A DNA stretch of 64,000 bases. It comes from Actinacidiphila rubida (GTDB lineage Bacteria > Actinomycetota > Actinomycetes > Streptomycetales > Streptomycetaceae). The stretch is from contig NZ_FODD01000014.1 in the NCBI RefSeq assembly GCF_900110255.1, forward strand, positions 1 through 64,000. The letters run 5' to 3'. Position 1 is the stretch's first letter; each line of letters begins with the position of its first letter. The position numbers and the translations under genes are program-made. Below are positions 25,971-35,211 of this stretch, piece by piece. Under the pieces are notes generated by a model, which was not told the origin of the DNA, ran no database searches, and saw only the letters and a program-made list of their open reading frames with translations.

Positions 25971-27797
25971 TTGCGCCAGTACACCGTCCCCCCGTTGGTC
26001 ACCACGCCGCAGGCGGGAGGCTTGGCGGATGCCGTCTTCGGCAACGCCCAGAGCCACCCCGGCCATGTGGTGCTCGGGCGTGCGGACGGCCAGGGCGGAT
26101 GGCTCGACGTGACCGCCGTCGAGTTCCGCGACCAGGTCGTCGCCGTCGCCAAGGGTCTGCTCGCGGAGGGCATCAGATTCGGCGACCGCGTCGCGCTCAT
26201 GAGCCGCACCCGCTACGAGTGGACGCTCTTCGACTTCGCCCTGTGGGCGATCGGCGCGCAGTCCGTGCCGATCTACCCCACGTCCTCGTCGGACCAGGTG
26301 CGGTGGATGCTGCACGACTCCGGCGCGGTCGCGGCGATCGTCGAGCACGAGGACCACGCGATGACGATCGGCGCCACCGTCGACGAACTGCCGCGGCTGA
26401 CCCGCCTGTGGCAGCTCGACTCCGACTGCGTGGCCGAACTGACGCACGCCGGGCGGCTGCTCGGCGACGACGTGGTGGAGCGCCACCGCCTCGCGGTGAC
26501 CCCGGACGCGATCGCCACGATCATCTACACCTCGGGCACCACCGGCCGGCCCAAGGGCTGCGTGCTCACCCACGCCAACTTCATGGCGGAGTGCGACAAC
26601 GTGGTGGCCCGCTGGGAGCCGGTGTTCGCCAACAAGCCCAACGAGGTGCCGTCCACGCTGCTGTTCCTGCCGCTCGCCCACGTCTTCGGGCGCATGGTGG
26701 AGGTGGCCTGCATCCGGCACCGCATCCGGCTCGGCCACCAGCCGAGCATGGCCGCCGCCGAGCTGATACCCGATCTCGCCGCGTTCCGGCCGACGTTCGT
26801 GCTGGCCGTGCCGTACGTCTTCGAGAAGGTCTTCCAGGCCGCCCGCCGCAAGGCCGAACTGGGCGGCAAACTCGGCCCGTTCGAGAAGGCCGTGGAGATC
26901 GCGGTGCGCTACGCGGAGGCCGTCGAGTCCAAGGCGTTCGGCCTGGGCCCCGGCCCGAGCGCGGGCCTGCGGATGCAGCACCAGATCTACGACAAGCTCG
27001 TCTACAGCAAGGTGCGGGACGCGCTCGGCGGGCGGGTCAGGCACGGCATCTCCGGCGGCTCGGCGATGGAGCGCCGGCTGGGGCTGTTCTTCGCCGGCGC
27101 GGGCGTCACCATCTACGAGGGCTACGGGCTCACGGAGACGTCCGCCGCGGCCACCGCGAACCCGCCGGAGCAGACCCGGTTCGGGACCGTCGGCCAGCCG
27201 GTGCCGGGCACCACGGTGCTGATCGCCGAGGACGGCGAGATCTGGCTGCACGGCGGCCAGGTCTTCGGCGGCTACCTCAACAACGAGAAGGCCACCGAGG
27301 AAGTGCTCCGCGAGGGCTGGCTGGCCACCGGGGACATCGGCACGCTCGACGACGACGGCTACCTGACCATCACCGGGCGCAAGAAGGAGATCCTGGTGAC
27401 CAGCGGCGGCAAGAGCGTGTCGCCGGTGGCCCTTGAGGACAAGGTCCGGGGGCATCCGCTGGTCGCCCAGTGCGTGGCGGTCGGCAACAACCGCCCCTAC
27501 GTGGCCGCACTGGTCACCCTCGACCCGGACGCGGTCACGCACTGGCTGACGATGCGCGGCAAGCCGCAGCTGTCCGCGGTCGACCTGGTCCACGACACCG
27601 AGCTGGAGCAGGAGATCCGGCGGGCGGTGGTGGCCGCCAACACGCTGGTCTCGCAGGCGGAGTCGATCCGCACGTTCCGGATACTGGCCGCGCAGTTCTC
27701 CGAGGAGCGCGGCACGCTGACCCCGTCGATGAAGCTGAAGCGGCGGGTCATCGAGACCGTGTACGCCCGGGAGATCGAGGCCCTGTACGGGCCCTGA
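25971..27797 (+). CDS. Long-chain acyl-CoA synthetase (AMP-forming)
   Basis: 608 residues from a TTG at 25971, chosen because AGGAG lies 8-9 nt upstream and the frame is open with conserved sequence from there. The adenylate-forming motifs are present: IIYTSGTTGRPKGCVLTH (phosphate loop), FLPLAHVFGRM, YEGYGLTETSAA, WLATGDIGTLDDDGYLTITGRKKE (hinge) and the C-terminal Lys near SMKLKRR. The FAA1/FadD15-like insert around QAARRKAELGGKLGPFEKAVEIAV is typical of the long-chain branch. The enzyme activates fatty acids to acyl-CoA. It stands alone. It could feed the beta-oxidation-type operon at 3293, but no link is visible. Confidence 0.93.
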   Translation: MRQYTVPPLVTTPQAGGLADAVFGNAQSHPGHVVLGRADGQGGWLDVTAVEFRDQVVAVAKGLLAEGIRFGDRVALMSRTRYEWTLFDFALWAIGAQSVPIYPTSSSDQVRWMLHDSGAVAAIVEHEDHAMTIGATVDELPRLTRLWQLDSDCVAELTHAGRLLGDDVVERHRLAVTPDAIATIIYTSGTTGRPKGCVLTHANFMAECDNVVARWEPVFANKPNEVPSTLLFLPLAHVFGRMVEVACIRHRIRLGHQPSMAAAELIPDLAAFRPTFVLAVPYVFEKVFQAARRKAELGGKLGPFEKAVEIAVRYAEAVESKAFGLGPGPSAGLRMQHQIYDKLVYSKVRDALGGRVRHGISGGSAMERRLGLFFAGAGVTIYEGYGLTETSAAATANPPEQTRFGTVGQPVPGTTVLIAEDGEIWLHGGQVFGGYLNNEKATEEVLREGWLATGDIGTLDDDGYLTITGRKKEILVTSGGKSVSPVALEDKVRGHPLVAQCVAVGNNRPYVAALVTLDPDAVTHWLTMRGKPQLSAVDLVHDTELEQEIRRAVVAANTLVSQAESIRTFRILAAQFSEERGTLTPSMKLKRRVIETVYAREIEALYGP

Positions 27798-27824
27798 CGC
27801 CCGCCCCCGCGTGGAAGGCGGTGC

Positions 27825-29804
27825 TCAGGGCTCCTCGGCACACAGGTCGGCCAGCGGCAGCTCGTCCGCGCCGCCGGGCCGGAACGCGTACGCGGGCCCG
27901 GCCGCCCACTGGCCGCCGTCGAACCGCAGGGTCCGCAGCGCCAGTGCGTGCGCGCCGCCCTCGCGGGCCACGAACAGCTCGTTGTAGCCGTTGCGTTCGT
28001 CGGTCTCGCTGCTGGCCAGGGCCGGCGCCCCGGCGATCCGCATGGTCCACGGCGGCTCCGCCCCCAGCAAACGCTCGGCGGCGCCGAACGCCAGGTGCGT
28101 GTGCCCGTGCAGGATCAGCGCGGTGCCGGACCCGGCCAGCGCCCGCTTGGCCTGCCCGGCGTTGACGACGCCGGAGTACGGGGCGACCTCCACCGCGGGC
28201 ACCGGCGACAGCGGGTGGTGCAGGGCCGCGACGGTGACATAGCCGGGCTGTGCGGCCAGGCGGTCCAGCACGCCGCGGGCCACCACCCCCGGGTCCACCC
28301 GCTCGAAGTCGTGCACCACGGCGGCCACCGCGTCCTCGTCGCGCCGCTCGTCGTCGGCGGCGGCCAGGTACGCCTCCTGTGCGGCCCGCAGCCGCTCCCG
28401 GTCCTCGTCGCGGGCCGCCTCCCCGCCGGACTCCGCGCTCCCCAGCAGCGCGAACCGCAGCCCGACCGCGGGGTAGGAGACGTACAGCCTGCGCGCCGCC
28501 GGGTCTCCGAGGTGCAGGTCGGGATGCGGGTAGCCGGCGAAGTGGTCCGCGAACCACGCGTGCCTGCGCTGCGGTGAGGGGTCGAGCGCCAGGTCCCACG
28601 ACACGTCGTGGTTGCCGCCGACCAGCACGATCCGCGGATCGTCCGCGGCCAGGTCCTGGTGCGGGGCGAGCAGCCCGGCCAGTTCCGCCAGCCAGTCCCG
28701 GGCCAGCGCCCCGTACGCGTCGTGCGGCCGGTTGACCAGGTCGCCGGTGACGACCACCAGGTGCGGGGCGCGGCCGTGCGCGCGCAACTGGCGTACGTGG
28801 TCGAGGTAGCTGTCCATCGGGGTGCCGGCGCCGGCGATCGCGGCGATCTTCCGGCCGGCCGCGCTGCCGTCCTTGGCGTCGACGTTGGCGTTGAGCCGGC
28901 CGCCGTGGTGGAGGTCGGACACGTGGTGGACGCGCAGCACCTCGGGCAGGTGCCGGGCCAGCACCGGGTCGTCGGCGAGCCGTTCCTCGCCGCGCAGTTC
29001 GCCGGTGCCCTCGGGCACCTCCAGGCCGGCCGCCCGCCAGCGTCCGGCGCGCAGGGCCGCGCGGTGCGGGGCGCCGAGCCCGTCGTGGAACCACTGCTCG
29101 ACGTACTGGTGGTCGTGCAGCGCGTGCTGGGCCGCCGCGGCCAGCAGCTCCTCCGGGCGGTCGCGCAGGCCGGGCATCTCCTCGCCCATTCCCAGGGCGA
29201 GTTCGAGCAGGTACGGGGTCGTCAGCCAGGACGGCTCCCGCTCCCGGACGAGCTCCGTCAGGGCCGGCGCCCACTCCGGCGCGCGCGCCGCCATCCTGGC
29301 CTGCTCGGCCGCGTCGAGGAGCGGCGGCCGCAGCACGTCCTTGGGCACGTCGGGGCCCAGGTGCCGGGCCAGCAGGGCGTGTTCGGCCGGAGTCGCGAAC
29401 ACCACCGGCACCGCGCCCTGCTCCTTGGCCTGGACGAGGCCCTCGGCCAGCACGGCGGGATCGGTCGCGCGGGCGCCGAGCGCCGGCTCGTCCACGATGA
29501 GCATCTGCCCCTGCGTCAGCGGCAGCGGGGTGGGCCCGCCGGTCAGCCCGTCCAGGCAGCGCTTGCGGACCTGGGCGGGGAACCGCAGGTCGACCAGGAG
29601 CGTGCTGCCCTCGGCGCGCGCGTGGGCGATGCCCTTGGCCAGCCAGCTCTTCCCCGCTCTGCGCGGCATCACCACCAGCCAGGCGGGACTGTTCGGCGCC
29701 TGCCCGCGGACCAGCCGGTCGACCCAGCCGGGCACGGGCAACCCGTCGACGAGCCTGATGTCCAGCTCGCGCTGGTACGACCGGCTGGCCGAGAACACCG
29801 TCAT
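27825..29804 (-). CDS. STAND-like ATPase fused to a calcineurin-type metallophosphoesterase
   Basis: 659 residues from an ATG at 29804 that overlaps the stop of the FtsK-like gene (ATGA). Residues about 40-290 form a P-loop ATPase: Walker A VMPRRAGKS (46-53), Walker B MLIVDEP (101-107) and a helical tail. The PRRAGKS loop is the same as in the last ATPase of the neighbouring protein, pointing to the MNS-type STAND group. Residues 290-600 are a complete calcineurin-like phosphoesterase: SDLHHGG (296-302), TGDLVNRP (353-360), GGNHD (396-400), ALHHP (527-531) and HGHTH (566-570). This domain hydrolyses phosphodiesters or phosphate esters using two metals. The fusion is unusual. As the third gene of the operon it may be an effector or signal-degrading part. 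No TM helix was seen. Confidence 0.85.
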   Translation of the reverse strand: MTVFSASRSYQRELDIRLVDGLPVPGWVDRLVRGQAPNSPAWLVVMPRRAGKSWLAKGIAHARAEGSTLLVDLRFPAQVRKRCLDGLTGGPTPLPLTQGQMLIVDEPALGARATDPAVLAEGLVQAKEQGAVPVVFATPAEHALLARHLGPDVPKDVLRPPLLDAAEQARMAARAPEWAPALTELVREREPSWLTTPYLLELALGMGEEMPGLRDRPEELLAAAAQHALHDHQYVEQWFHDGLGAPHRAALRAGRWRAAGLEVPEGTGELRGEERLADDPVLARHLPEVLRVHHVSDLHHGGRLNANVDAKDGSAAGRKIAAIAGAGTPMDSYLDHVRQLRAHGRAPHLVVVTGDLVNRPHDAYGALARDWLAELAGLLAPHQDLAADDPRIVLVGGNHDVSWDLALDPSPQRRHAWFADHFAGYPHPDLHLGDPAARRLYVSYPAVGLRFALLGSAESGGEAARDEDRERLRAAQEAYLAAADDERRDEDAVAAVVHDFERVDPGVVARGVLDRLAAQPGYVTVAALHHPLSPVPAVEVAPYSGVVNAGQAKRALAGSGTALILHGHTHLAFGAAERLLGAEPPWTMRIAGAPALASSETDERNGYNELFVAREGGAHALALRTLRFDGGQWAAGPAYAFRPGGADELPLADLCAEEP

Positions 29805-32800
29805 GCAGGTAACTCCTCGTCACGCAGCGAGATCTCGTTCCTGGCGATCCAGGCGAGGAAGGGCGGGTCGTCGGACCACCGTTCGCCGGGCAGCAGCAGG
29901 CCCACCTCGCGCAGGTCCTGCCGCTGCGTCGGGGACGCGTCGCGCGGCTGCTCGCCGGGCCGGGCCAGCAGCGCGGCCCGGCCGGCCGCGCCGATCTCCG
30001 CCCAGCGCGACTGGAAGTGGTGGGCCCAGTCGTCCAGCAGCCGCCGGTCGACGAGGGCCTGCAGCGCCGCCGGGCTGTTCAGCGGCTGCAGGTCGTTGGC
30101 CTGCACGGCGCGCACCACGCCGTCGCCGACGGCCTGCAGGTAGAACGGCCAGGTGCCGACGAGGTCCACGATGCGGGTGGCGGCGGTGTCGCGGCCCAGG
30201 TTCACACCGAGGTTCGCGGCGGTGCCGGTCAGGAAGTCCAGGGCGGCGTCGCGGTCCAGGGGGCCCAGGGCCCGGCGGCCGATGTCGTTGCCGAAGCTGG
30301 ACCCGGGCAGGGTCAGCGCCCAGCGCACGACGGACAGCCAGTCCTTCTCCGTGCCCGTGTACATCAGCCAGGCACCGGCCTGCCCGAGGTCGCGCAGCCA
30401 CGAGACGGCGGCGGGCCCGTAGCTGGCGAGCCGGCCGACCTCGTCGAGCAGGAACACCAGCCGGTCGGCGCCGGTGCCCGACGACGCCTTGTCCAGCAGG
30501 GCCTCGGCGGGGTGGGCCGTGCCGCGCAGGTCGCGCAGCAGGATCGACGCCAGCGCGTCGGGGCTCTCCACCGACGAGTTGGGCTCGGGCACCACCAGCT
30601 TGTGCACCGCGCGGAACCCGTCGGCCTGCAGCCGGCGCTGCAACTCCTCCAGCACCCAGGTCTTCCCGGCCCGGCGCGGTCCGAGCAGCGCGGTGGAGGC
30701 ACCGGTGCCGCAGCGGTCGCGCAGCCAGGCCAGCACGTCCTCGCGGCCCACCGGGCGGCCCTTGCCCGCGCCGACCCGGAACTGGTCGGCGGCCCTGGGC
30801 GCGTCCTCGATCCGGAACGGCCGCCGCGACTCGGGGACGCCGGCGTCCCGCTCGCGGAGCCGGGTGGCGAGCGTGCCGAGCGCGTCCGCCTGCCCGCGCC
30901 GGGTGGGGTCGCCGTCGAGCAGCGCGACCTGGGTCTCGGTGAAGCTGTCGGCGTGGAAGGCCCGGCCGGGGGTGATGCTCGCGGGCACCAGACGCGGGTT
31001 GATCCCCGCGAGGAGGTAGTCGTCCTCGGAGGCGAGGCCGAGGGCCAACTGCTCCTGGAAGCGCGATGTCATCGGCCGTGTCAGCAGGGCGCGTTCGCCG
31101 GTGACGACGACCCGCACGCCGACGCCCGGCCCCTCGCGGAGCAGGCCGGTCAGCTCGGCGGCGAAGTCGGTGTGGTCGGCGTCCAGGGCCGCGAACGCCT
31201 CCCAGCGGTCCAGCAGCACCACCAGGTAGGGCAGCCGCTGGTCCGCGGGCATGGCCTGGCGCTGCGCGGCCACGTCCCGGAAGCCGCCGGTGGCCAGGAT
31301 CTCCTTGCGCAGGAAGACCGTCGCGGTGAGCCGGCCGAGGAGCCGGCTGATCAGGTCGGGGCGGCGGGGGGTGACGACCACGCCGCAGTGCGGCAGTCCG
31401 GCGAGCGCCAGCAGGCCGCCGTCGCCGCAGTCGATGCCGTAGAGGTGGACGTCCGCGGTGCTGTTCTGGCGGGCGACGGCGGCCGCGAAGGTCCGCAGGA
31501 ACTGCGACCTGCCGCTGCCGCGGGTCCCCGCCACGGACAGCGAGCCGGTGCGCGCCAGGTCGAACACCGCGCACTGCCGGGCGGGTTCGTCCGGCACGTC
31601 CTGGATCCCGTAGGCGACCGGCGGCACGTCGGAGCCCCACGCGTCGGGCGGCCGCACCTCGGCGAGGGTGACGGTCTCGGCGAGCGGCGGCGGCAGCGGC
31701 CCGGCGGGCACCTCGATGCCGAGGGCGGCCGTCGCGTCCTGCACCGCCGTCACGAGGGCGTCGAGCGGGCTGCCGAAGTCCAGTCCCTCCAACCGCCCGC
31801 GGTGCGGCGGAAGTTCACCGCTCGGGCCCATCTCGCGGACCTCGATCCGCGGTGCCCCGAGCCCGCCGGCCGCACTGACCTGGGCGAGCTGGACCTCGTC
31901 GAGCCGGCCGGAACCGGCCCGCACGAAGGCCCGCCCCGGGGTGGAGCGGCCGATGTGCGCGGCGTCCGCGGAACCGAGGATCTGCAGGCTCTCCTGCTCC
32001 TGGGCGGCACGCAGCCCGATCCGCAGGTTGGTGTTGACCAGCACGTCCCCGGTCGCCACCCGGCCGGCCTGCTGGGTGGCCAGCACCAGGTGGATCCCGA
32101 GGCTGCGGCCGCGCCGCGCCGTGTCGAGCAGGCCGTTCACCAGGTCGGGGGCCTCGCGCGAGAGCGCGGCGAACTCGTCGACGACGAACACCAGCCGCGG
32201 CATCGGCGGGAGGCGGGGGTTCCTGCGGCGCCGGTCCTGGTAGGCCTCCAGGTCCTTGACCTCCGCGGAGGCCAGCGCGCGCCCCCGGGAGCGCAGCAGC
32301 AGGCCCAGCCGGATGATGATGCGGGCGCTCTGCCGGGCGTCGAAGTCGGTGAGCAGCGCGGTCACGTGCGGAAGTTCGGCGAGCCGGCTGATCTCCGGGC
32401 CGCCGCCCTTGTGGTCCATGAGGACGACCGTCAGCTCGTCGGGGCGGTTCGCCACGGCCAGCGACGCCACCCAGGTCAGCAGGAACTCCGACTTGCCGGA
32501 GCCGAGCGCACCGGAGACCAGCGCGTGCGGGCCGTCCCTGCGCAGGTCGATGCTGTACGGCCCGCGGGTTCCCAGGCCCACCGGCACCGACGTGGTGTGC
32601 GGCACCGCACGCCACTGCTCGGCGATCCGGTCGGCGGACACCGCGTCCAGGTCGAGGATCTCGGTCAGCGCGCTCTGCCGCAGCGCCCGCCTGCGGTCCT
32701 CCGCGTCCTTGTCGCGCAGCGGCGCCAGTGACCGCGCCAGGCGCTCGAAGTACGGCCAGGGCACCAGGTCGAGGAGCACGGGCCACGACCGGCCGTCCGG

Positions 32801-34477
32801 TGTGCGGACCTGTCCCATCCCGGTGTCGTCGGCCAGGACGACGGTCCGGCACTCCGGCGGCAGGTGCTCCGGGTCCTCGGCCACCCACACGACGTGCACG
32901 CCGACCTGCGGGCCCTTGCGCACCAGCCGGGTCATCGCGTCGGTGGGCCCGGACCGCGGGCACTCCACGATCAGCAGCACCTCGGGGGCGCCCCGGCCCG
33001 GCCCGTGCCACGTCCCGTCCCGTTCCTCGACCATCTCCTCGAACGCCTTGAGCGCCGCGCGGCCGCCCCGCCGGTCGAGCTGGGCGAGGACCCGCGGCGG
33101 TTCGTCGACGTCGAGCGGGGTGGCGGAGCGCGGCAGCCAGCGCAGCCAGCGCCACTCCCCCGCCGACTCCTTGTCGGTGAGCACCCGCACCACCACGTCG
33201 TGCGGGCGGTGCAGCGCCGCGACCTGGGCGGCGAACCACGCGGCGATCCGCCGCGGCAGCCCGCCGGAGCCGACGAGCCCGATCGCGCCCAGCTCCCGCA
33301 GCGGCAGCTCCGCGACCGGCGTGACGTCGCCGACGGGGGCCGTGGCGACGCCGCCGTGCGCGGTGACCAGGCGGTTGGTGCCGTCCCAGTCGCGCGGCGG
33401 CACCTCGATGTCGAGACCGCAGCGCAGCGTCAGGAACGCGCGGGACCGCGGGTCGCGTTCCCAGACGCGGTTGCTGCGGCGGGTCACCAGCGACAGCACC
33501 TCGGCGGCGTCCGGCAGCGCCTGCCGGGACTGCGCGGCGGCCTGGACCAGCGGCAGGCGCTCCGCCCGGCGGGCGCTCTCCGCGGCCATCCTCCGCCGGG
33601 TGGACGGGCGGTTGTACCAGCGGACGGGAACGCGGTCGACGAAGGGCCGCGACGCGGGGCGCGGCGTGTGTTCGTGCGAGAGGTCGAACACCGTGGTGCC
33701 GGCGACGCCCATTCCGGTGGTGCTCGTCCCGGCTTTGGGCACCTCGCAGAACTCCAGGCAGAGGTTGCCCATCGTGAGCATCGTGCCGTCCGGCCACTCG
33801 CGGGCCCAGCTGGACATCTTGACGGGCTCGCCGTCGATCACCGCGAACTTCTTGCGGTCGGTGGACAGGCTGGGCCGCGTGGCTCCGGCGAACATCAGCA
33901 TGTCCCAGCCGGCGGTCTCGGCGCGGCCGGCCAGCAGTTCCCCGGTCTTGCGCATCTCCTTGCGGGTGAAGGTGTGGATGGTGCCGGCGCCGGGTCCGGC
34001 CACGATCCGCAGTTCGTAGTCGCCGGCCGCGGGTTCGTCGTCGGGCGGCACCACGCCGAAGCCGACGCGCACCCCGTCGCGCAGCGGGGAGTCCCCGAGC
34101 GTCATGGAAGCGGGCAGCGGTCCGCGGGCCGTGAACAGCGGTGTCAGGGGTTCCGCGCCGGCCTCGTCCCCGGGCTCCGCGACCGCCGCGGCGCCGGGCT
34201 CCGCACCCTGCGGGAGCACGCGGTCGCTGCCGCCGTTCCGGGGTGCGGGCGGCAGGGCGTTGAGCGTCACGGTGGCCATGCCGAGCCGGACGACCTGCCC
34301 GCCGGCCTGGCCCGGATCGTCGCCGTCGGCCGGGTCGTCCGCCGCGGCCGCCGGCGGCTCGCCCCAGCGCACGGCGAAGCGCCGGGCCAGCTCCGCCATC
34401 GACGTGGTCTCCGGGGCGTCGAGGTCGATGTCGTGCTCGGTGCCGTCGTGGAGGAGGACGGTCAGCAGGCGGCCCAT
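29801..34477 (-). CDS. FtsK/EccC-like ATPase with a C-terminal STAND-type ATPase
   Basis: 1558 residues. Start at the second ATG of an ATGATG pair because the GGGGGC site is better spaced; the first adds one Met. Regions in order: an N-terminal ubiquitin/FHA-like part (1-250), an EccC-like connector (295-360, WERDPRSRAFL), FtsK ATPase 1 with Walker A ALGSGKS (657-663) and Walker B LVFVVDEF (762-769), then a second FtsK domain that looks inactive (GTRGSGRS at 984-991, Lys to Arg; LVVLLDRW, Glu to Arg). Last is an MNS/STAND-like ATPase with GPRRAGKT (1265-1272), LVFLLDE (1340-1346) and a winged-helix-like tail. Unlike type VII secretion EccC, no paired TM helices separate the FHA part from the ATPases, and no ESX genes are near. 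The SLATT-like neighbour may provide the membrane part. Confidence 0.85.
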   Translation of the reverse strand: MGRLLTVLLHDGTEHDIDLDAPETTSMAELARRFAVRWGEPPAAAADDPADGDDPGQAGGQVVRLGMATVTLNALPPAPRNGGSDRVLPQGAEPGAAAVAEPGDEAGAEPLTPLFTARGPLPASMTLGDSPLRDGVRVGFGVVPPDDEPAAGDYELRIVAGPGAGTIHTFTRKEMRKTGELLAGRAETAGWDMLMFAGATRPSLSTDRKKFAVIDGEPVKMSSWAREWPDGTMLTMGNLCLEFCEVPKAGTSTTGMGVAGTTVFDLSHEHTPRPASRPFVDRVPVRWYNRPSTRRRMAAESARRAERLPLVQAAAQSRQALPDAAEVLSLVTRRSNRVWERDPRSRAFLTLRCGLDIEVPPRDWDGTNRLVTAHGGVATAPVGDVTPVAELPLRELGAIGLVGSGGLPRRIAAWFAAQVAALHRPHDVVVRVLTDKESAGEWRWLRWLPRSATPLDVDEPPRVLAQLDRRGGRAALKAFEEMVEERDGTWHGPGRGAPEVLLIVECPRSGPTDAMTRLVRKGPQVGVHVVWVAEDPEHLPPECRTVVLADDTGMGQVRTPDGRSWPVLLDLVPWPYFERLARSLAPLRDKDAEDRRRALRQSALTEILDLDAVSADRIAEQWRAVPHTTSVPVGLGTRGPYSIDLRRDGPHALVSGALGSGKSEFLLTWVASLAVANRPDELTVVLMDHKGGGPEISRLAELPHVTALLTDFDARQSARIIIRLGLLLRSRGRALASAEVKDLEAYQDRRRRNPRLPPMPRLVFVVDEFAALSREAPDLVNGLLDTARRGRSLGIHLVLATQQAGRVATGDVLVNTNLRIGLRAAQEQESLQILGSADAAHIGRSTPGRAFVRAGSGRLDEVQLAQVSAAGGLGAPRIEVREMGPSGELPPHRGRLEGLDFGSPLDALVTAVQDATAALGIEVPAGPLPPPLAETVTLAEVRPPDAWGSDVPPVAYGIQDVPDEPARQCAVFDLARTGSLSVAGTRGSGRSQFLRTFAAAVARQNSTADVHLYGIDCGDGGLLALAGLPHCGVVVTPRRPDLISRLLGRLTATVFLRKEILATGGFRDVAAQRQAMPADQRLPYLVVLLDRWEAFAALDADHTDFAAELTGLLREGPGVGVRVVVTGERALLTRPMTSRFQEQLALGLASEDDYLLAGINPRLVPASITPGRAFHADSFTETQVALLDGDPTRRGQADALGTLATRLRERDAGVPESRRPFRIEDAPRAADQFRVGAGKGRPVGREDVLAWLRDRCGTGASTALLGPRRAGKTWVLEELQRRLQADGFRAVHKLVVPEPNSSVESPDALASILLRDLRGTAHPAEALLDKASSGTGADRLVFLLDEVGRLASYGPAAVSWLRDLGQAGAWLMYTGTEKDWLSVVRWALTLPGSSFGNDIGRRALGPLDRDAALDFLTGTAANLGVNLGRDTAATRIVDLVGTWPFYLQAVGDGVVRAVQANDLQPLNSPAALQALVDRRLLDDWAHHFQSRWAEIGAAGRAALLARPGEQPRDASPTQRQDLREVGLLLPGERWSDDPPFLAWIARNEISLRDEELPA

Positions 34478-35211
34478 CATGCCCCCGGGGTACGTTCGGC
34501 GGCCGGCAGGGCGCCGCCCTGATCGTGGAGTTGGCGGGTGGAGGCGCTGAACTCGGCCTGCCACTCGGCGGTCTCCGACTCGACGTGCGACCGTACGGCC
34601 GTCACCAGGCGGGCGATGAGCGCCAACTGCCGCTCCACCTCCTCCGGTTCCAGGGGCTGCCCGGGCTCGGCGACGGCTCCGGCCGGTCCGGCGCGCAGCA
34701 CGTCCGCGGCCCATTCCAGCCGGACGGCGTTGAGTTCGGCGCGCAGCGCGTGCGCGACGCCGATGTCCCGCATCCAGGTGGAGGAGAGGCCGAAGAAGTG
34801 GTCGAAGGCCTTGCAGCCGGCGGCCGCCGCCAGCAGGACGTAGCCCCAGCCCTGGCCGGAGCCGCCCGCCGCGGCCGTACCGAGCGGCACCGCCGTACCG
34901 GCCACGGCGAAGCCGATCGCCAGCCCCTGCAGCAGCCGCGAACCGAGGCGCTTGCGCCGCTTGTCGCGCAGGTACCAGTCCATGGCGTCCTCGGCGCTCT
35001 GCTCGGCCCAGGCACGCAGCCGTGCCAGCGCCTCGCGCTGCGCGGCCGGGCTGTCCGCGCTGATCCGCGGGAACGGCCGCAGCTCCAGGTCCCTGAGCGC
35101 ACGCCCCTGCCGCGGTACGGCGGACGGCATGCCGCCGCTCCCCGTCCCGGTCGCCGTGGGCGCGGCTCTCCTGGTCCCGGTCGCCGCCGCCCCGTCGTCC
35201 CGGCCTGCCAT
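34477..35211 (-). CDS. SLATT-like two-transmembrane protein (putative effector)
   Basis: 244 residues from an ATG at 35211 with GAGGGGGG 7 nt upstream. The first 55 residues are low-complexity. An amphipathic region (ALARLRAWAEQSAEDAMDWYLRDKRRKR) leads to two hydrophobic helices, about 91-113 and 121-136, followed by a charged helix with GLSSTWMRDIG and AHALRAELNAVRLEW. A Trp-Tyr-basic stretch directly before two close TM helices and a long helical tail is the pattern of SLATT domains, which are thought to form membrane pores in nucleotide-activated conflict systems. The stop overlaps the start of the FtsK-like gene by 1-3 nt. Family membership is judged by eye and could be wrong; a structural membrane partner is the alternative. 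Confidence 0.7.
   Translation of the reverse strand: MAGRDDGAAATGTRRAAPTATGTGSGGMPSAVPRQGRALRDLELRPFPRISADSPAAQREALARLRAWAEQSAEDAMDWYLRDKRRKRLGSRLLQGLAIGFAVAGTAVPLGTAAAGGSGQGWGYVLLAAAAGCKAFDHFFGLSSTWMRDIGVAHALRAELNAVRLEWAADVLRAGPAGAVAEPGQPLEPEEVERQLALIARLVTAVRSHVESETAEWQAEFSASTRQLHDQGGALPAAERTPGA

Noticed and set aside
30017..32731. A 904-codon plus-strand frame inside the FtsK-like gene
   Set aside because: Low-complexity translation and antisense to a gene with clear ATPase motifs.
27825..35211. A type VII (ESX) secretion locus
   Set aside because: The FtsK-like protein is EccC-related, but there are no WXG100, EccB, EccD, EccE or mycosin genes, no TM pair in the ATPase, and the partners are SLATT-like and phosphoesterase proteins.
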